A DNA stretch of 64,000 bases. Source: AG25 sp035604455. GTDB taxonomy: Bacteria > Gemmatimonadota > Gemmatimonadetes > Gemmatimonadales > GWC2-71-9. This document shows, piece after piece, positions 50,170-58,266 of the stretch. The DNA lies in NCBI GenBank assembly GCA_035604455.1, contig DATNIM010000042.1, positions 72,221-136,220 on the forward strand, read 5' to 3'. The notes under the pieces are model-generated. The model was given only the letters and a program-made list of their open reading frames with translations. It made no database searches and was not told the origin of the DNA. Each line of letters starts with the position of its first letter. Position 1 is the stretch's first letter. Position numbers and translations under genes: made by a program.

Positions 50170-51000
50170 ATGCCGAACAAGCGGATAGCATTTCAAGGCG
50201 AGGCCGGCGCCTACAGCGAAGAAGCGCTCTACCTGACCAACCCGGAGGCGGTGTCGGTGCCGTGTCGCGAGTTTCGGGATGTGGCGGCCGCGGTGCTCGA
50301 AGGGCGCGCCGATCAGGGTCTGCTCCCGATCGAGAACTCGCTCGTCGGTTCGATTGCCACGAACTTCGATCTCATCGCCGACTCAGGGCTCGCGATCGTG
50401 GGCGAGGTCGTGAGCCCGGTGCACCACTGCTTGTTGGGCGTGACGGGCAGCACGAAAGAGGGCCTGCGGCGCGTCCTGTCCCACCCCGTGGCGCTGGCGC
50501 AGTGCGAACGCTTTCTGCGCGGCCTAGGTGGCGTCGAAGTGGTCGCGTTCTACGACACCGCGGGGGCCGCGGCCGAGGTGAGCAGGAGGGGCGATCGATC
50601 GATCGCGGCCGTGGCCGGCGCGCTCGCGGCCCGCCGCTACGGTCTCGACATCCTGGTCGAGCGGATCGAGGACGAGCCGCACAACCAGACGCGGTTTCTC
50701 CTCGTGGCGACGAGCGCGGCGGCGCCACCGGACGGCGTGCCCGCAAAGACGACGTTACGCCTGCGGCTGCCGCACCGGCCCGGCTCGCTCGCGCACGCGC
50801 TCGCGCCGTTTGCCTCGGCCGGGCTCAATTTGACCAAGCTCGAAAGCAGGCCTGACCGAGCGACCCCGTGGCAGTATCTCTTCTACTTGGACGTGGAAGC
50901 AAAGAGCGCGGATCCCGCGTTGCAGCAGGCGCTCGCCGCGCTTACCGCGCAGGGCGCCGAGATCAAGCTGCTTGGCGACTACCCCCGGTTTCGCGCTTGA
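50170..51000 (+). CDS. pheA: Prephenate dehydratase
   Basis: 276 residues, a stand-alone PDT without chorismate mutase. The catalytic domain (1-185) has IAFQGEAGAYSEEAL, PIENSLVGSI and the NQTRFLLV motif with the essential TRF. The ACT domain (about 195-275) has RLPHRPGSLAHAL and the phenylalanine-binding ESRP. It converts prephenate to phenylpyruvate in Phe synthesis and should be feedback-inhibited by Phe. TAGTCT, six bases before the ATG, fits a leaderless transcript. Its 3' end overlaps the convergent permease gene by 38 nt. Confidence 0.95.
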   Translation: MPNKRIAFQGEAGAYSEEALYLTNPEAVSVPCREFRDVAAAVLEGRADQGLLPIENSLVGSIATNFDLIADSGLAIVGEVVSPVHHCLLGVTGSTKEGLRRVLSHPVALAQCERFLRGLGGVEVVAFYDTAGAAAEVSRRGDRSIAAVAGALAARRYGLDILVERIEDEPHNQTRFLLVATSAAAPPDGVPAKTTLRLRLPHRPGSLAHALAPFASAGLNLTKLESRPDRATPWQYLFYLDVEAKSADPALQQALAALTAQGAEIKLLGDYPRFRA

Positions 51001-52408
51001 CGACCGATCGCCACACGAAGTAGACCGGCACCCCCAACAAGACGCACGCAAGGCCGAGTCCGCTGTAGGTCGTCTTCACGGCAAGCAGTGCGAGCGCGAT
51101 CGCACCCGTGAGCACGAGATAGAGCGCTGGGAGCACGGGGTACCCCGGTGCTCGCACCGGGCGCTCCATCTCGGGCCGGCGCACGCGCAACGCGAACAGC
51201 GCCGCGGCCGTGAGCATGTAGAAGACAAGTGCCGCGAAGATCACGTAGTCCAGGAGCTGTCCGTAGGTCCCCGAGAGACACAGCGCGCTCGTCCACACGG
51301 CCTGGACGACCAACGCAACGGTCGGGGTCCGGTAGGTCTCGTGCAGCCTGCCGGCTGACCGGAAGAAGAGGTCGTGTTGGGCCATGGCGTAGTACACGCG
51401 CGCACCCGAGAGGATGAGACCGTTGTTGCAGCCGAAGGTCGATACCATGATCGCCCCAGCCATGACATAGAGCCCCGCGTCCCCGAGGATCGACTTCAGG
51501 ACGGCCGTAGCGACACGGTCCTGCGGGACCGTGGCGATCGCCTCGCTCGGAAGCACGGAGAGGTAGGAGAGGTTGGCGAGCAGGTAGAGCGCGGTCACGA
51601 CGAGCACGCCCACGCCCATCGCGAACGGCAGGTCGCGCTTGGGATTCTTGAGCTCGCCCCCGGCGAAGCCCACGTTGTTCCAGGCGTCCATCGAGAAGAG
51701 CGAGCCTACCATGGCTGCGCCGATCACCGGGAGGCCAATCGTGCGGAAGGCCCCTGCCGGCCAGAACTGCGATCCGAAGTTCGTGGCAATCGCGGCTGAG
51801 TTCCGGCCGATCGTGAGCCCGAGTCCGATCAGGCCTGCGAGCGCGAGCGTCTTGACGGCCGTGAGCGACGTCTGGATCAGCGCCGCCGTGCGGACGCCCC
51901 GGATGTTCACCCAGGTCAGGATCGCGATCGACGCGATCGCGAGCACCCGTTGGGGCGAGAGACCGACCGTGATGTCGCCGATGGGCTGCGGGAAGGACAC
52001 CGTGCGTCCGAAGAACACGTCGGCCGAGAGGGCCGGGAAGAAGACGGCCGTGAAGCGGGCGAACGCCACCGCCACGGCCGCGATCGTGCCCGTCTGAATG
52101 ACGACAAAGAGCGTCCAGCCGTAGAGGTACCCGAACAGGGGCGAGATCCCCTCTCGCAGATAGACGTATTGTCCGCCGGCGTTCGGGAACATCGCGGCGA
52201 GCTCGCCATAGGTCAGGGCGCCCATCAAGGTCACGAGACCCGAGAAGGCCCACACGAGCAACAGGAGCCCGGGCGCGTGAACGTCGCGGGTGATCTGGGC
52301 CGAGACGATGAAGATCCCCGATCCCACCATCGACCCCACTACGAGGGCGGTGGCGTCGAGGCGCGACAGCGCGCGCACGAACTCGGGCGCGCGCGATCCG
52401 GTGCTCAT
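50963..52408 (-). CDS. APC-family amino-acid permease
   Basis: 481 residues with about twelve hydrophobic helices. The N-terminal TM1 signature is DATALVVGSMVGSGIFIVSAQITRDV, and TM6-TM8 include SLFSMDAWNNVGFAGGELKNPKRDLP, the family consensus for amino-acid/cation permeases. It imports or exchanges amino acids across the inner membrane; the substrate is not evident. The ATG overlaps the stop of the upstream sensor gene (ATGA), so the pair is translationally coupled. Last 38 nt overlap pheA. Confidence 0.93.
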   Translation of the reverse strand: MSTGSRAPEFVRALSRLDATALVVGSMVGSGIFIVSAQITRDVHAPGLLLLVWAFSGLVTLMGALTYGELAAMFPNAGGQYVYLREGISPLFGYLYGWTLFVVIQTGTIAAVAVAFARFTAVFFPALSADVFFGRTVSFPQPIGDITVGLSPQRVLAIASIAILTWVNIRGVRTAALIQTSLTAVKTLALAGLIGLGLTIGRNSAAIATNFGSQFWPAGAFRTIGLPVIGAAMVGSLFSMDAWNNVGFAGGELKNPKRDLPFAMGVGVLVVTALYLLANLSYLSVLPSEAIATVPQDRVATAVLKSILGDAGLYVMAGAIMVSTFGCNNGLILSGARVYYAMAQHDLFFRSAGRLHETYRTPTVALVVQAVWTSALCLSGTYGQLLDYVIFAALVFYMLTAAALFALRVRRPEMERPVRAPGYPVLPALYLVLTGAIALALLAVKTTYSGLGLACVLLGVPVYFVWRSVVKRETGGSRQAA

Positions 52409-53094
52409 TGCTTCGCCGCCTCCGAGTGCCGCACGCGCTCGAGGTCAATCATCCGCACGCCCTCCACGTAATCGGTCGTGGGCGCGTGCGTGATGCTCAC
52501 GAGCCGGTCTAGGTTGTCGCGGATCCGGCGCGTCATTTCCATGATGCTGCGCAGTGACTCCTGATCCTCGGGGTGCGTGACCCGCGCGTCCTGTTCGAGC
52601 AGCTGGCCCGCGGCGAGAATCGTGGCGAGTGCGTTGTTCACCTCGTGGCGGATCGCCACCGCGAGCTGGCTGATGACGGCGATCCGTTCTCCTTCGATCG
52701 CCCGGTTGTAGTAGACATGGAGCTGCTGCGAGAGCCAGCCTACGGAGATCGCAATCGCCCCATACGCCGCATAGATCGGCACCGTGATGCGCCAGTCCTC
52801 GGCGTCGAGGTTCAGCGCGACGAGAAACTGGATCGCACTGAAGAGCACGGTGCCCATGAGGAGTCCGGCGAGCGCGCCGCGCAAGCCGTAGTGGAGCGAG
52901 AGGAGGAAGGCGGGTACGAGTGTCGCGAGCCAAACGAGATCACGATAGGGCGCGTCGGCGGGCGTGATGAACTGCAGCATGAGGCTCGGCGCGAGATAGG
53001 CGACCGCGCAGTACACCCACCAGCGCCGGGGCAGCGGCGGCCGGTGGGCGAGTGGCGCGAAGACGAAGAGATTCTTGAACCAGTTGGCCTTCAG
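52405..53094 (-). CDS. Membrane histidine-kinase-like sensor lacking ATPase domain
   Basis: 229 residues if it starts at CTG 53094. A perfect AGGGGAG site lies 7 nt upstream and the N-terminal LKANWFKNLFVFAPLAHRPPLPRRWW is protein-like; GTG 53016 would give 203 residues and no good ribosome site. Four hydrophobic helices follow (about 30-150). The dimerisation helix has LAVAIRHEVNNALATILAAGQLL, with the phospho-acceptor His in RHEVNN. After LDRLVSITHAP the protein ends; there is no HATPase_c domain, and none appears in other frames downstream. The ATGA overlap with the permease indicates a natural end. It may be a phosphotransfer or scaffold protein for permease control. Confidence 0.68.
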   Translation of the reverse strand: MKANWFKNLFVFAPLAHRPPLPRRWWVYCAVAYLAPSLMLQFITPADAPYRDLVWLATLVPAFLLSLHYGLRGALAGLLMGTVLFSAIQFLVALNLDAEDWRITVPIYAAYGAIAISVGWLSQQLHVYYNRAIEGERIAVISQLAVAIRHEVNNALATILAAGQLLEQDARVTHPEDQESLRSIMEMTRRIRDNLDRLVSITHAPTTDYVEGVRMIDLERVRHSEAAKQ

Positions 53095-53172
53095 CCGCGA
53101 GCTCCCCTCTCGTCGAGGCTCACGTCGACCCCCTTCGGTGCGCGCAAGCCCCTAAACTGGCGTAATTCGATC

Positions 53173-53811
53173 TCAGAGCAAGGCGCCCACGTCCCCGGGC
53201 CGTTCGAGCCAGTAGTCGGGGTCCAAATCCTCCAGGTCCTTGCGCCCAAATGGTCCCCACAGCGCAGCACCCGTCGCAACGCCGGCCGCGTGGCCGCACT
53301 CGATGTCGTAACGGGAGTCGCCGATGAACACTGCGTCCTCGGGCCGTGCGCCCAGGCGTTCGAGCGCCAGGAGCACCGGCTCGGGATCGGGTTTCGGATG
53401 GACGACTTCGTCCGCGCCGACGATGACGTCGAAGGAAGGGGCGAGCCCGGTGACGTCGAGCCCTCGTTCGGCACCGCTTCGTGCCTTGCTCGTGACGAGG
53501 CCCACGAGCTTGCCGCGGGCTTTGAGCTCGTGCACGAGCGGGACCACGCCGTCGTACGCGCGAACGAGCGCGTCGTGGTTCGCCATGTTGTAGGTGCGGT
53601 AGGTCTCGACCATGGCGGCAATCTGGTCTGGGTCTTGGGTCCAGTGCCGCAGCTGCACCCAAATGGGCGTCCCGAGGCCTTTGAGCCAGAGCTCGTCCGG
53701 CGGCACGATGCCGAGGTGGGTCATGAGGGTGTGCCGGTAGGAGCGCAGGATCAACTCGATCGAGTCGAGCAGGGTCCCGTCGAGATCGAAGAGGAAGGTC
53801 GTGTAGCTCAC
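53173..53811 (-). CDS. HAD-family phosphatase
   Basis: 212 residues. HAD motif I FLFDLDGTLLDSI, motif II VTSKARSGAERG (Ser/Lys region), motif III near HPKPDPEPVLLAL and motif IV FIGDSRYDIECGHAAG. The cap is helical (C1 type), as in phosphoglycolate phosphatase and PpaX. It hydrolyses small phosphate esters or pyrophosphate; the substrate is not evident. The GTG at 53811 fits the family N-terminus and has TACCTT five bases upstream. The gene follows the glycosyltransferase on the minus strand. Confidence 0.88.
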   Translation of the reverse strand: MSYTTFLFDLDGTLLDSIELILRSYRHTLMTHLGIVPPDELWLKGLGTPIWVQLRHWTQDPDQIAAMVETYRTYNMANHDALVRAYDGVVPLVHELKARGKLVGLVTSKARSGAERGLDVTGLAPSFDVIVGADEVVHPKPDPEPVLLALERLGARPEDAVFIGDSRYDIECGHAAGVATGAALWGPFGRKDLEDLDPDYWLERPGDVGALL

Positions 53812-53849
53812 GCCCGAAGGTAATCGACCGCGTGGAACTCGCGGCGAGA

Positions 53850-54980
53850 TTATCCGGGCGGAGCGGAGTAGGTTCGGCCGCGCCATTCGACCTTGCGCCC
53901 TCCGCGCCACGCTGATCGCAGCATGATGCCCGCTAGGACGCCCGCGCCGAACGGATACAGGAGCGCGTAGACAGGCGGAGCCTCTTCCGCTCGATATGCG
54001 GCCGCCCAGATGGCCAGCGAAATGAGGACGGTAAGAGCCGCCCAGGACGAGCCACCCACGAGCCAAAAAACGGGCGGCAGGATCCAGGCGAGCGAGGGGA
54101 GCCACATGATGTAGGGCGCCGCGCGCCTGAGGAGCGGGATGGGCGGCATCAGGAGCGGTACGCCCAGGGCCAGATTCTTCGACCACCCTTCCACGATCTC
54201 GCCCAGGGTTCGGTACATCCGGGTCGTCACGTACTCGACGGCGTGCAAGAGGAAGATGTCGAGCCCGGCTCGGGCGTAGGCTTGGGCGAGGGCTGCGTCC
54301 TCGGCGACGCTGTTCTTCACGGCTTCATGCGTGCCGACCTGTTCGTACGCGGCCCGGGTCGTGAGGATGAATTGCCCAGCCGCGATCGCGTCCCAGGGCA
54401 CTCGCGTCCGGTTGATGCGCTCGAGGTTGCCGACCCGCGACGCAAGGGCGATGAAGACGTGCGGCTGAACCAGTCGCTCCCAGAAGGTCACCATGGCCTG
54501 TCGTGCGAGCAGGCTCACGAGCTCGACGCGCTCCTCTTCCAAGACCCTGACCGCGCGTCCCACGAGCTCAGGCGTATGCCTGGTGTCGGCGTCGGCGAAG
54601 AGGATCAGCTCGCCTCGAGCCTCGCGGTACCCTTGCACGAGAGCCCAGGGCTTTCCGAACCAGCCGCTCGGGAGCTCTGCACCCCGGACGAGACGCAAGC
54701 GGCGCGCAACAGTCGGATCCTCCCGCAGGCCTTGGACCAAGGCCGCCGTGTCATCGCTCGAGCGATCGTCGACGACGATGACCTCGAGCGGGTAGGGCGT
54801 GTTGAGCACCGAGGTCACGCATTCGACGATGTTGACGGCCTCGTCTCTGGCCGGGATGATGACCGAGACAAAGGGCCCGCGTTCTGCGGGCGGGTAGTCG
54901 CGAAGCTGCGGACGCCGATGCCCGAATCGGTACATCAGGACGACGAAGAAGGCGAGGTAGGCGAGCGGTACCCAGATCAC
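53850..54980 (-). CDS. Membrane glycosyltransferase family 2
   Basis: 376 residues. An N-terminal membrane helix precedes a GT-A domain: FVSVIIPARDEAVNIVEC, LEVIVVDDRSSDDT, GELILFADADTRHTP (DxD-type metal site), and the acceptor motif AEDAALAQAYARAG with the ED pair. Three or four C-terminal helices follow. It probably transfers sugar to a lipid or cell-surface acceptor; hopanoid and carotenoid glycosyltransferases of this kind have a similar build, but the substrate is open. GTG start at 54980 has GAGGG 5 nt upstream. Confidence 0.88.
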   Translation of the reverse strand: MIWVPLAYLAFFVVLMYRFGHRRPQLRDYPPAERGPFVSVIIPARDEAVNIVECVTSVLNTPYPLEVIVVDDRSSDDTAALVQGLREDPTVARRLRLVRGAELPSGWFGKPWALVQGYREARGELILFADADTRHTPELVGRAVRVLEEERVELVSLLARQAMVTFWERLVQPHVFIALASRVGNLERINRTRVPWDAIAAGQFILTTRAAYEQVGTHEAVKNSVAEDAALAQAYARAGLDIFLLHAVEYVTTRMYRTLGEIVEGWSKNLALGVPLLMPPIPLLRRAAPYIMWLPSLAWILPPVFWLVGGSSWAALTVLISLAIWAAAYRAEEAPPVYALLYPFGAGVLAGIMLRSAWRGGRKVEWRGRTYSAPPG

Positions 54981-55052
54981 GAGGCCCTCATAAGCTTTGA
55001 GCCCCTCAACTCGGCAGGCCCACGTATCATTTGGGACACAAGGCTAGGGACT

Positions 55053-55589
55053 CTGGCCACACCACAGCAACACCGCTTCTCGCTGCCCGGTGCCCGTCCG
55101 CTCTCAGGCGTGCTCTGGGCCGCCGGCACGAGCCCCGTGGTGCTCGTGCCCGGGACCGGACGAACGGAATCGGAGCTCTCGGCGGGTCTCGCCCGAGCCG
55201 GGTTCGCTGTGGTCTCCTGGCCGGACTCTGGCCTCGAGGATATCCGCCGGGTCGCAGAGGCGATCACGACCGGCGCTCTCTCCATTGCTGCTCCGACTTA
55301 CGCGCTCTGCGCGGCCGACAGCGCGCTCGACGCGGCTCTGTGGACGGCCGCGACCCCGGACGTGAAGGCGCTCGTGACGTTCGAGATGCTGAGCAGGGCG
55401 GGCGAGCGAGAACTGCCGATCACAGACACCATCTGCTGTCCCTGGCTCCTCTTCGAACCCGACGACGACCAATCCGTGTGGGCGCGTGCGTCGGCGCTCG
55501 CTGCAAACGGCCAACGGCACCTCGAACCGCTGCACGATCGCGAACGCGCGTTACGCGTCGCGATCCAGTGGCTTGCGCGCCGCTTGTGA
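55053..55589 (+). CDS. Hypothetical alpha/beta-hydrolase-like protein
   Basis: 178 residues if begun at CTG 55053 (TAGGG just upstream), or 159 from GTG 55110; no ATG fits. The segment SPVVLVPGTGRTESELSAGLARAGFAVVSW resembles the first two strands of an alpha/beta hydrolase. The usual GxSxG nucleophile elbow is not seen; its place holds APTYALCAADSALDAALW. A later CPWLLFEPDDDQSVWARA resembles the acid-loop region. It may be a catalytically dead or minimal hydrolase. TATCAT at 55025 could be the promoter -10. Divergent from the glycosyltransferase. Start and function are uncertain. Confidence 0.55.
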   Translation: MATPQQHRFSLPGARPLSGVLWAAGTSPVVLVPGTGRTESELSAGLARAGFAVVSWPDSGLEDIRRVAEAITTGALSIAAPTYALCAADSALDAALWTAATPDVKALVTFEMLSRAGERELPITDTICCPWLLFEPDDDQSVWARASALAANGQRHLEPLHDRERALRVAIQWLARRL

Positions 55590-55651
55590 CCGGTGAAGCG
55601 TTGCGTTCCTCATCGTTCTAATCCGCGCCAACGTTGGTAGCGGCACGGTGT

Positions 55652-55720
55652 TAGGATCGCACAATCCTAGCTTTCTGTTGACAAGATAGTTATTTTAGCA
55701 TTTCCTAATTCACCTGTGAA
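55652..55720 (+). promoter_or_regulatory. mntR promoter region with two DtxR-type half-site pairs
   Basis: TAGGAT-N6-ATCCTA at 55652-55669, then a perfect -35 TTGACA at 55678-55683, then TTAG-N6-CTAA at 55695-55708, then TTCAC-CT-GTGAA at 55709-55720. The TAGG/CCTA and TTAG/CTAA pairs resemble DtxR/MntR operators. No clean -10 is found at 17 nt. This AT-richer 217-nt gap precedes mntR. Confidence 0.5.
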
Positions 55721-55806
55721 ATGTCGTGCCAACCCCATGTGGGAACAACTCCTAGGGGTGCGGACGACGCCGGCCATTCCCCGCCTTTCCGGCAGAAGGA
55801 ATCGGC

Positions 55807-56490
55807 ATGCACGCGGTCCTTGGTGAACCGCCCCTTACAAGATCGGTCGAAGACTATCTCAAGGCGATCTACCACCTGTCGAGCCAAGGGGGATTCGCCG
55901 CCACGAGCGACATCGCGGCGAGTCTCGAGGTCTCAGCGCCCTCGGTGAGCGGGATGGTGAAGCGGCTGTCTGAGACGGGGCTGATCGAGCACGTCCCTTA
56001 CCGCGGCGTTCAACTCACGGCGCAGGGGAGACGCGCGGCGCTGAAGATGATCCGCCGACACCGCGTGCTCGAGGTCTATCTGACCCAGACCTTGGGCTAC
56101 GATTGGGACGGCGTGCATGAGGAAGCAGACCGTTTGGAGCACGCCGTGTCCGATACGCTGATCGAGCGCATGGCACACGCGCTTGGCGACCCGCGCTACG
56201 ACCCGCACGGCGCCCCGATCCCGACGGTGGAAGGGGAGATCGAGGAGGCGGACCTGGTCTCGCTCGCGGACGCGAAGATCGGTGCCTCGCTCGAGCTCCG
56301 CCAGGTCGGCACGGAAGACCCGGCGCGACTCCGCTACCTCGCCGAGCAAGGCTTGGTGCCCGGCGTCTCTCTGCGCGTGACCGAGCGCCAGCCCTTCAAC
56401 GGTCCCACGCTCGTCTCCCTCGAGCGCGGCACGCGCATCGTCGGCCGCGAGCTCGCGCAGCTCCTGTGGTGTCGCGTGAGCGGCTCGTGA
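55807..56490 (+). CDS. mntR: MntR/DtxR-family metal-dependent regulator
   Basis: 227 residues. The N-terminal winged helix is SVEDYLKAIYHLSSQGGFAATSDIAASLEVSAPSVSGMVKRLSETGLIEHVPYRGVQLT. The metal-binding and dimerisation domain includes MIRRHRVLEVYLTQTLGYDWDGVHEEADRLEHAVSDTLIERM, with His and Glu ligands. A C-terminal FeoA/SH3-like domain follows (about 155-220). It should repress the adjacent mntH in the presence of Mn2+ or Fe2+. AGAAGGA 7 nt upstream supports the ATG. The stop overlaps the mntH start region. Confidence 0.92.
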   Translation: MHAVLGEPPLTRSVEDYLKAIYHLSSQGGFAATSDIAASLEVSAPSVSGMVKRLSETGLIEHVPYRGVQLTAQGRRAALKMIRRHRVLEVYLTQTLGYDWDGVHEEADRLEHAVSDTLIERMAHALGDPRYDPHGAPIPTVEGEIEEADLVSLADAKIGASLELRQVGTEDPARLRYLAEQGLVPGVSLRVTERQPFNGPTLVSLERGTRIVGRELAQLLWCRVSGS

Positions 56491-57836
56491 CGCATAGGGT
56501 GGCGCGAGGAGAGGTGGAAAGCGGGTGGCGCGAGCCGCGCGTCACGCCGAGCCTCGCCGAGGTCTACCGCTCGGTCCCGGTGGTCGAGGGCCGTTGGTGG
56601 CGCCAAGCCTTGGCTTTCGCGGGGCCCGGGTATCTGGTCGCCGTCGGGTACATGGATCCGGGGAACTGGGCCACGGACCTGGCCGGCGGGTCGCGCTTCG
56701 GCTACTCGCTCCTGTCCGTCGTTTTCGTCTCGAATTTGATCGCCATCCTGTTGCAGGGGCTCGCGGCGAAGCTGGGGATCGCGACCGGCCGCGACCTGGC
56801 GCAGGCGTGCCGCAACCACTACTCGCGCACGACGAACATCGTGCTGTGGATCATCTGCGAGCTGGCGATCGCGGCCTGCGACCTGGCCGAGGTCATCGGC
56901 TCGGCGATCGGGTTGAATCTCCTGTTCGGGCTGCCGCTGCCGGTCGGAATCGGAATCACGGCGCTCGACGTCCTGGTCGTGCTGTTCTTGCAAAACAAAG
57001 GGTTTCGGCTGCTCGAAGCGCTCGTCGTCGTCCTGATCGCGACCGTCGCAGGCTGCTTCCTGTTCGAGATCCTCATTTCCCGGCCGGCCTGGGCCGAGAT
57101 CACGAGCGGCTTGTGGCCGAGCGCAGCACTCGTGAAGGACCGCGACCAGCTCTACATCGGCATGGGCATCCTTGGTGCCACCGTCATGCCGCACAACCTC
57201 TACCTACACTCTTCGGTTGTGCAGACGCGGGCCTACCCGGAGACGCCCGATGGCAGGCGGCGGGCGATCAGGTTCTCATTTCTCGATTCGACCATTGCTC
57301 TCACGTTCGCCCTGGGGATCAACGCCGCGATTCTCATCGTCGCCGCCGCCACGTTCCACTCGAGCGGGCACACAGGGGTCGCCGAGATCCAGGACGCCTA
57401 CCACCTGCTCACGCCGCTCCTTGGGGTGGGGGGGGCGAGCACCGTCTTTGCGCTGGCGCTGCTCGCATCGGGTCAGAACTCCACGTTGACCGGCACGCTC
57501 GCGGGCCAGATCGTCATGGAGGGGTTCCTCGATCTCAGGATCAGGCCCTGGCTGAGGCGCCTCATCACACGGCTCCTTGCGATTGTGCCGGCCGCTCTCA
57601 CGGCTATCTTTTTCGGCGAGAGCGGCACCGCGAAACTCCTGATCCTGAGCCAGGTGATTCTCAGCGTGCAGCTATCGTTCGCCGTATTTCCCCTCGTGCG
57701 CTTCACCTCCGACCGGGCGAAGATGGGCGTGTTCGTGAATCCGTTTTGGCTCAAGGCCCTGAGCTACTTTGTGGCGTTCGCGATCGCGGGGCTCAACGGC
57801 TGGCTCATCTGGCAAATCGCGCACGGCGCAGGGTGA
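56487..57836 (+). CDS. mntH: Nramp divalent metal transporter
   Basis: 449 residues. Nramp fold with about eleven helices: TM1 has the metal motif YMDPGNWATDLAGG and TM6 has MPHNLYLHSS. VIGSAIGLNLLF and GQNSTLTGTLAGQIVMEGFL are further family signatures. It imports Mn2+ or Fe2+ with protons across the inner membrane. GTG 56487 overlaps the mntR stop (GTGA), so they are coupled; GTG 56466 is an alternative start further upstream. Upstream control by MntR is likely from the operators before mntR. Confidence 0.95.
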   Translation: MTHRVARGEVESGWREPRVTPSLAEVYRSVPVVEGRWWRQALAFAGPGYLVAVGYMDPGNWATDLAGGSRFGYSLLSVVFVSNLIAILLQGLAAKLGIATGRDLAQACRNHYSRTTNIVLWIICELAIAACDLAEVIGSAIGLNLLFGLPLPVGIGITALDVLVVLFLQNKGFRLLEALVVVLIATVAGCFLFEILISRPAWAEITSGLWPSAALVKDRDQLYIGMGILGATVMPHNLYLHSSVVQTRAYPETPDGRRRAIRFSFLDSTIALTFALGINAAILIVAAATFHSSGHTGVAEIQDAYHLLTPLLGVGGASTVFALALLASGQNSTLTGTLAGQIVMEGFLDLRIRPWLRRLITRLLAIVPAALTAIFFGESGTAKLLILSQVILSVQLSFAVFPLVRFTSDRAKMGVFVNPFWLKALSYFVAFAIAGLNGWLIWQIAHGAG

Positions 57837-57837
57837 G

Positions 57838-58266
57838 ATGTACCGCCGCATCCTCGTACCGCTTGAGCACTCACCCACCGACGAAACGATCCTCGACTAC
57901 ATCCGCCCGCTTGCGCGCCAGTCCGGCGCAACGCTGCTCCTCATGCACGTAGCCGATGGCTGGGCCGCCCGGAACATCCGCGAGCTCGGCCTCAAGGAAT
58001 CGGAAGAAATGCGGGCCGACCGGGCGTATTTGGAGCAAGTCTCGGGCGTGCTCCGCGCGGAAGGCTTCGAGACGGAGGCGTTATTGGCGGCGGGCGACCC
58101 GGCGAGCGAGATCGCAGAGGCCGCGCTCCAGGAGCACTGCGACTTGATCGCCATGGCGACCCACGGGCACCGTGGCTTAAACGACGTCGTGCGGGGGAGC
58201 GTGGCGAGCGAGCTCAGGCACCGGACGCTCGTGCCCATTTTGATGGTACGGGCGAAGCCCCGCTAA
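57838..58266 (+). CDS. Universal stress protein (UspA family)
   Basis: 142 residues, one Usp domain. MYRRILVPLEHSPTDETIL starts the fold. The ATP-binding signature Gx2Gx9GS is present in THGHRGLNDVVRGSVASELRHRTLVPILMVR. ATP-binding Usps respond to stress and often partner with transporters. The ATG lies 1 nt after the mntH stop, so mntR-mntH-usp is one operon and the Usp may modulate or accompany metal import. Confidence 0.92.
   Translation: MYRRILVPLEHSPTDETILDYIRPLARQSGATLLLMHVADGWAARNIRELGLKESEEMRADRAYLEQVSGVLRAEGFETEALLAAGDPASEIAEAALQEHCDLIAMATHGHRGLNDVVRGSVASELRHRTLVPILMVRAKPR

Noticed and set aside
52405..52420. Frameshifted loss of a HATPase domain after the sensor gene
   Set aside because: No HATPase motif occurs in any frame downstream; the ATGA overlap with the permease looks like a natural end.
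55721..55806. Manganese riboswitch (yybP-ykoY type) in the mntR leader
   Set aside because: CCCC and GGGG could pair, but the conserved internal-loop sequences of that riboswitch are not present.
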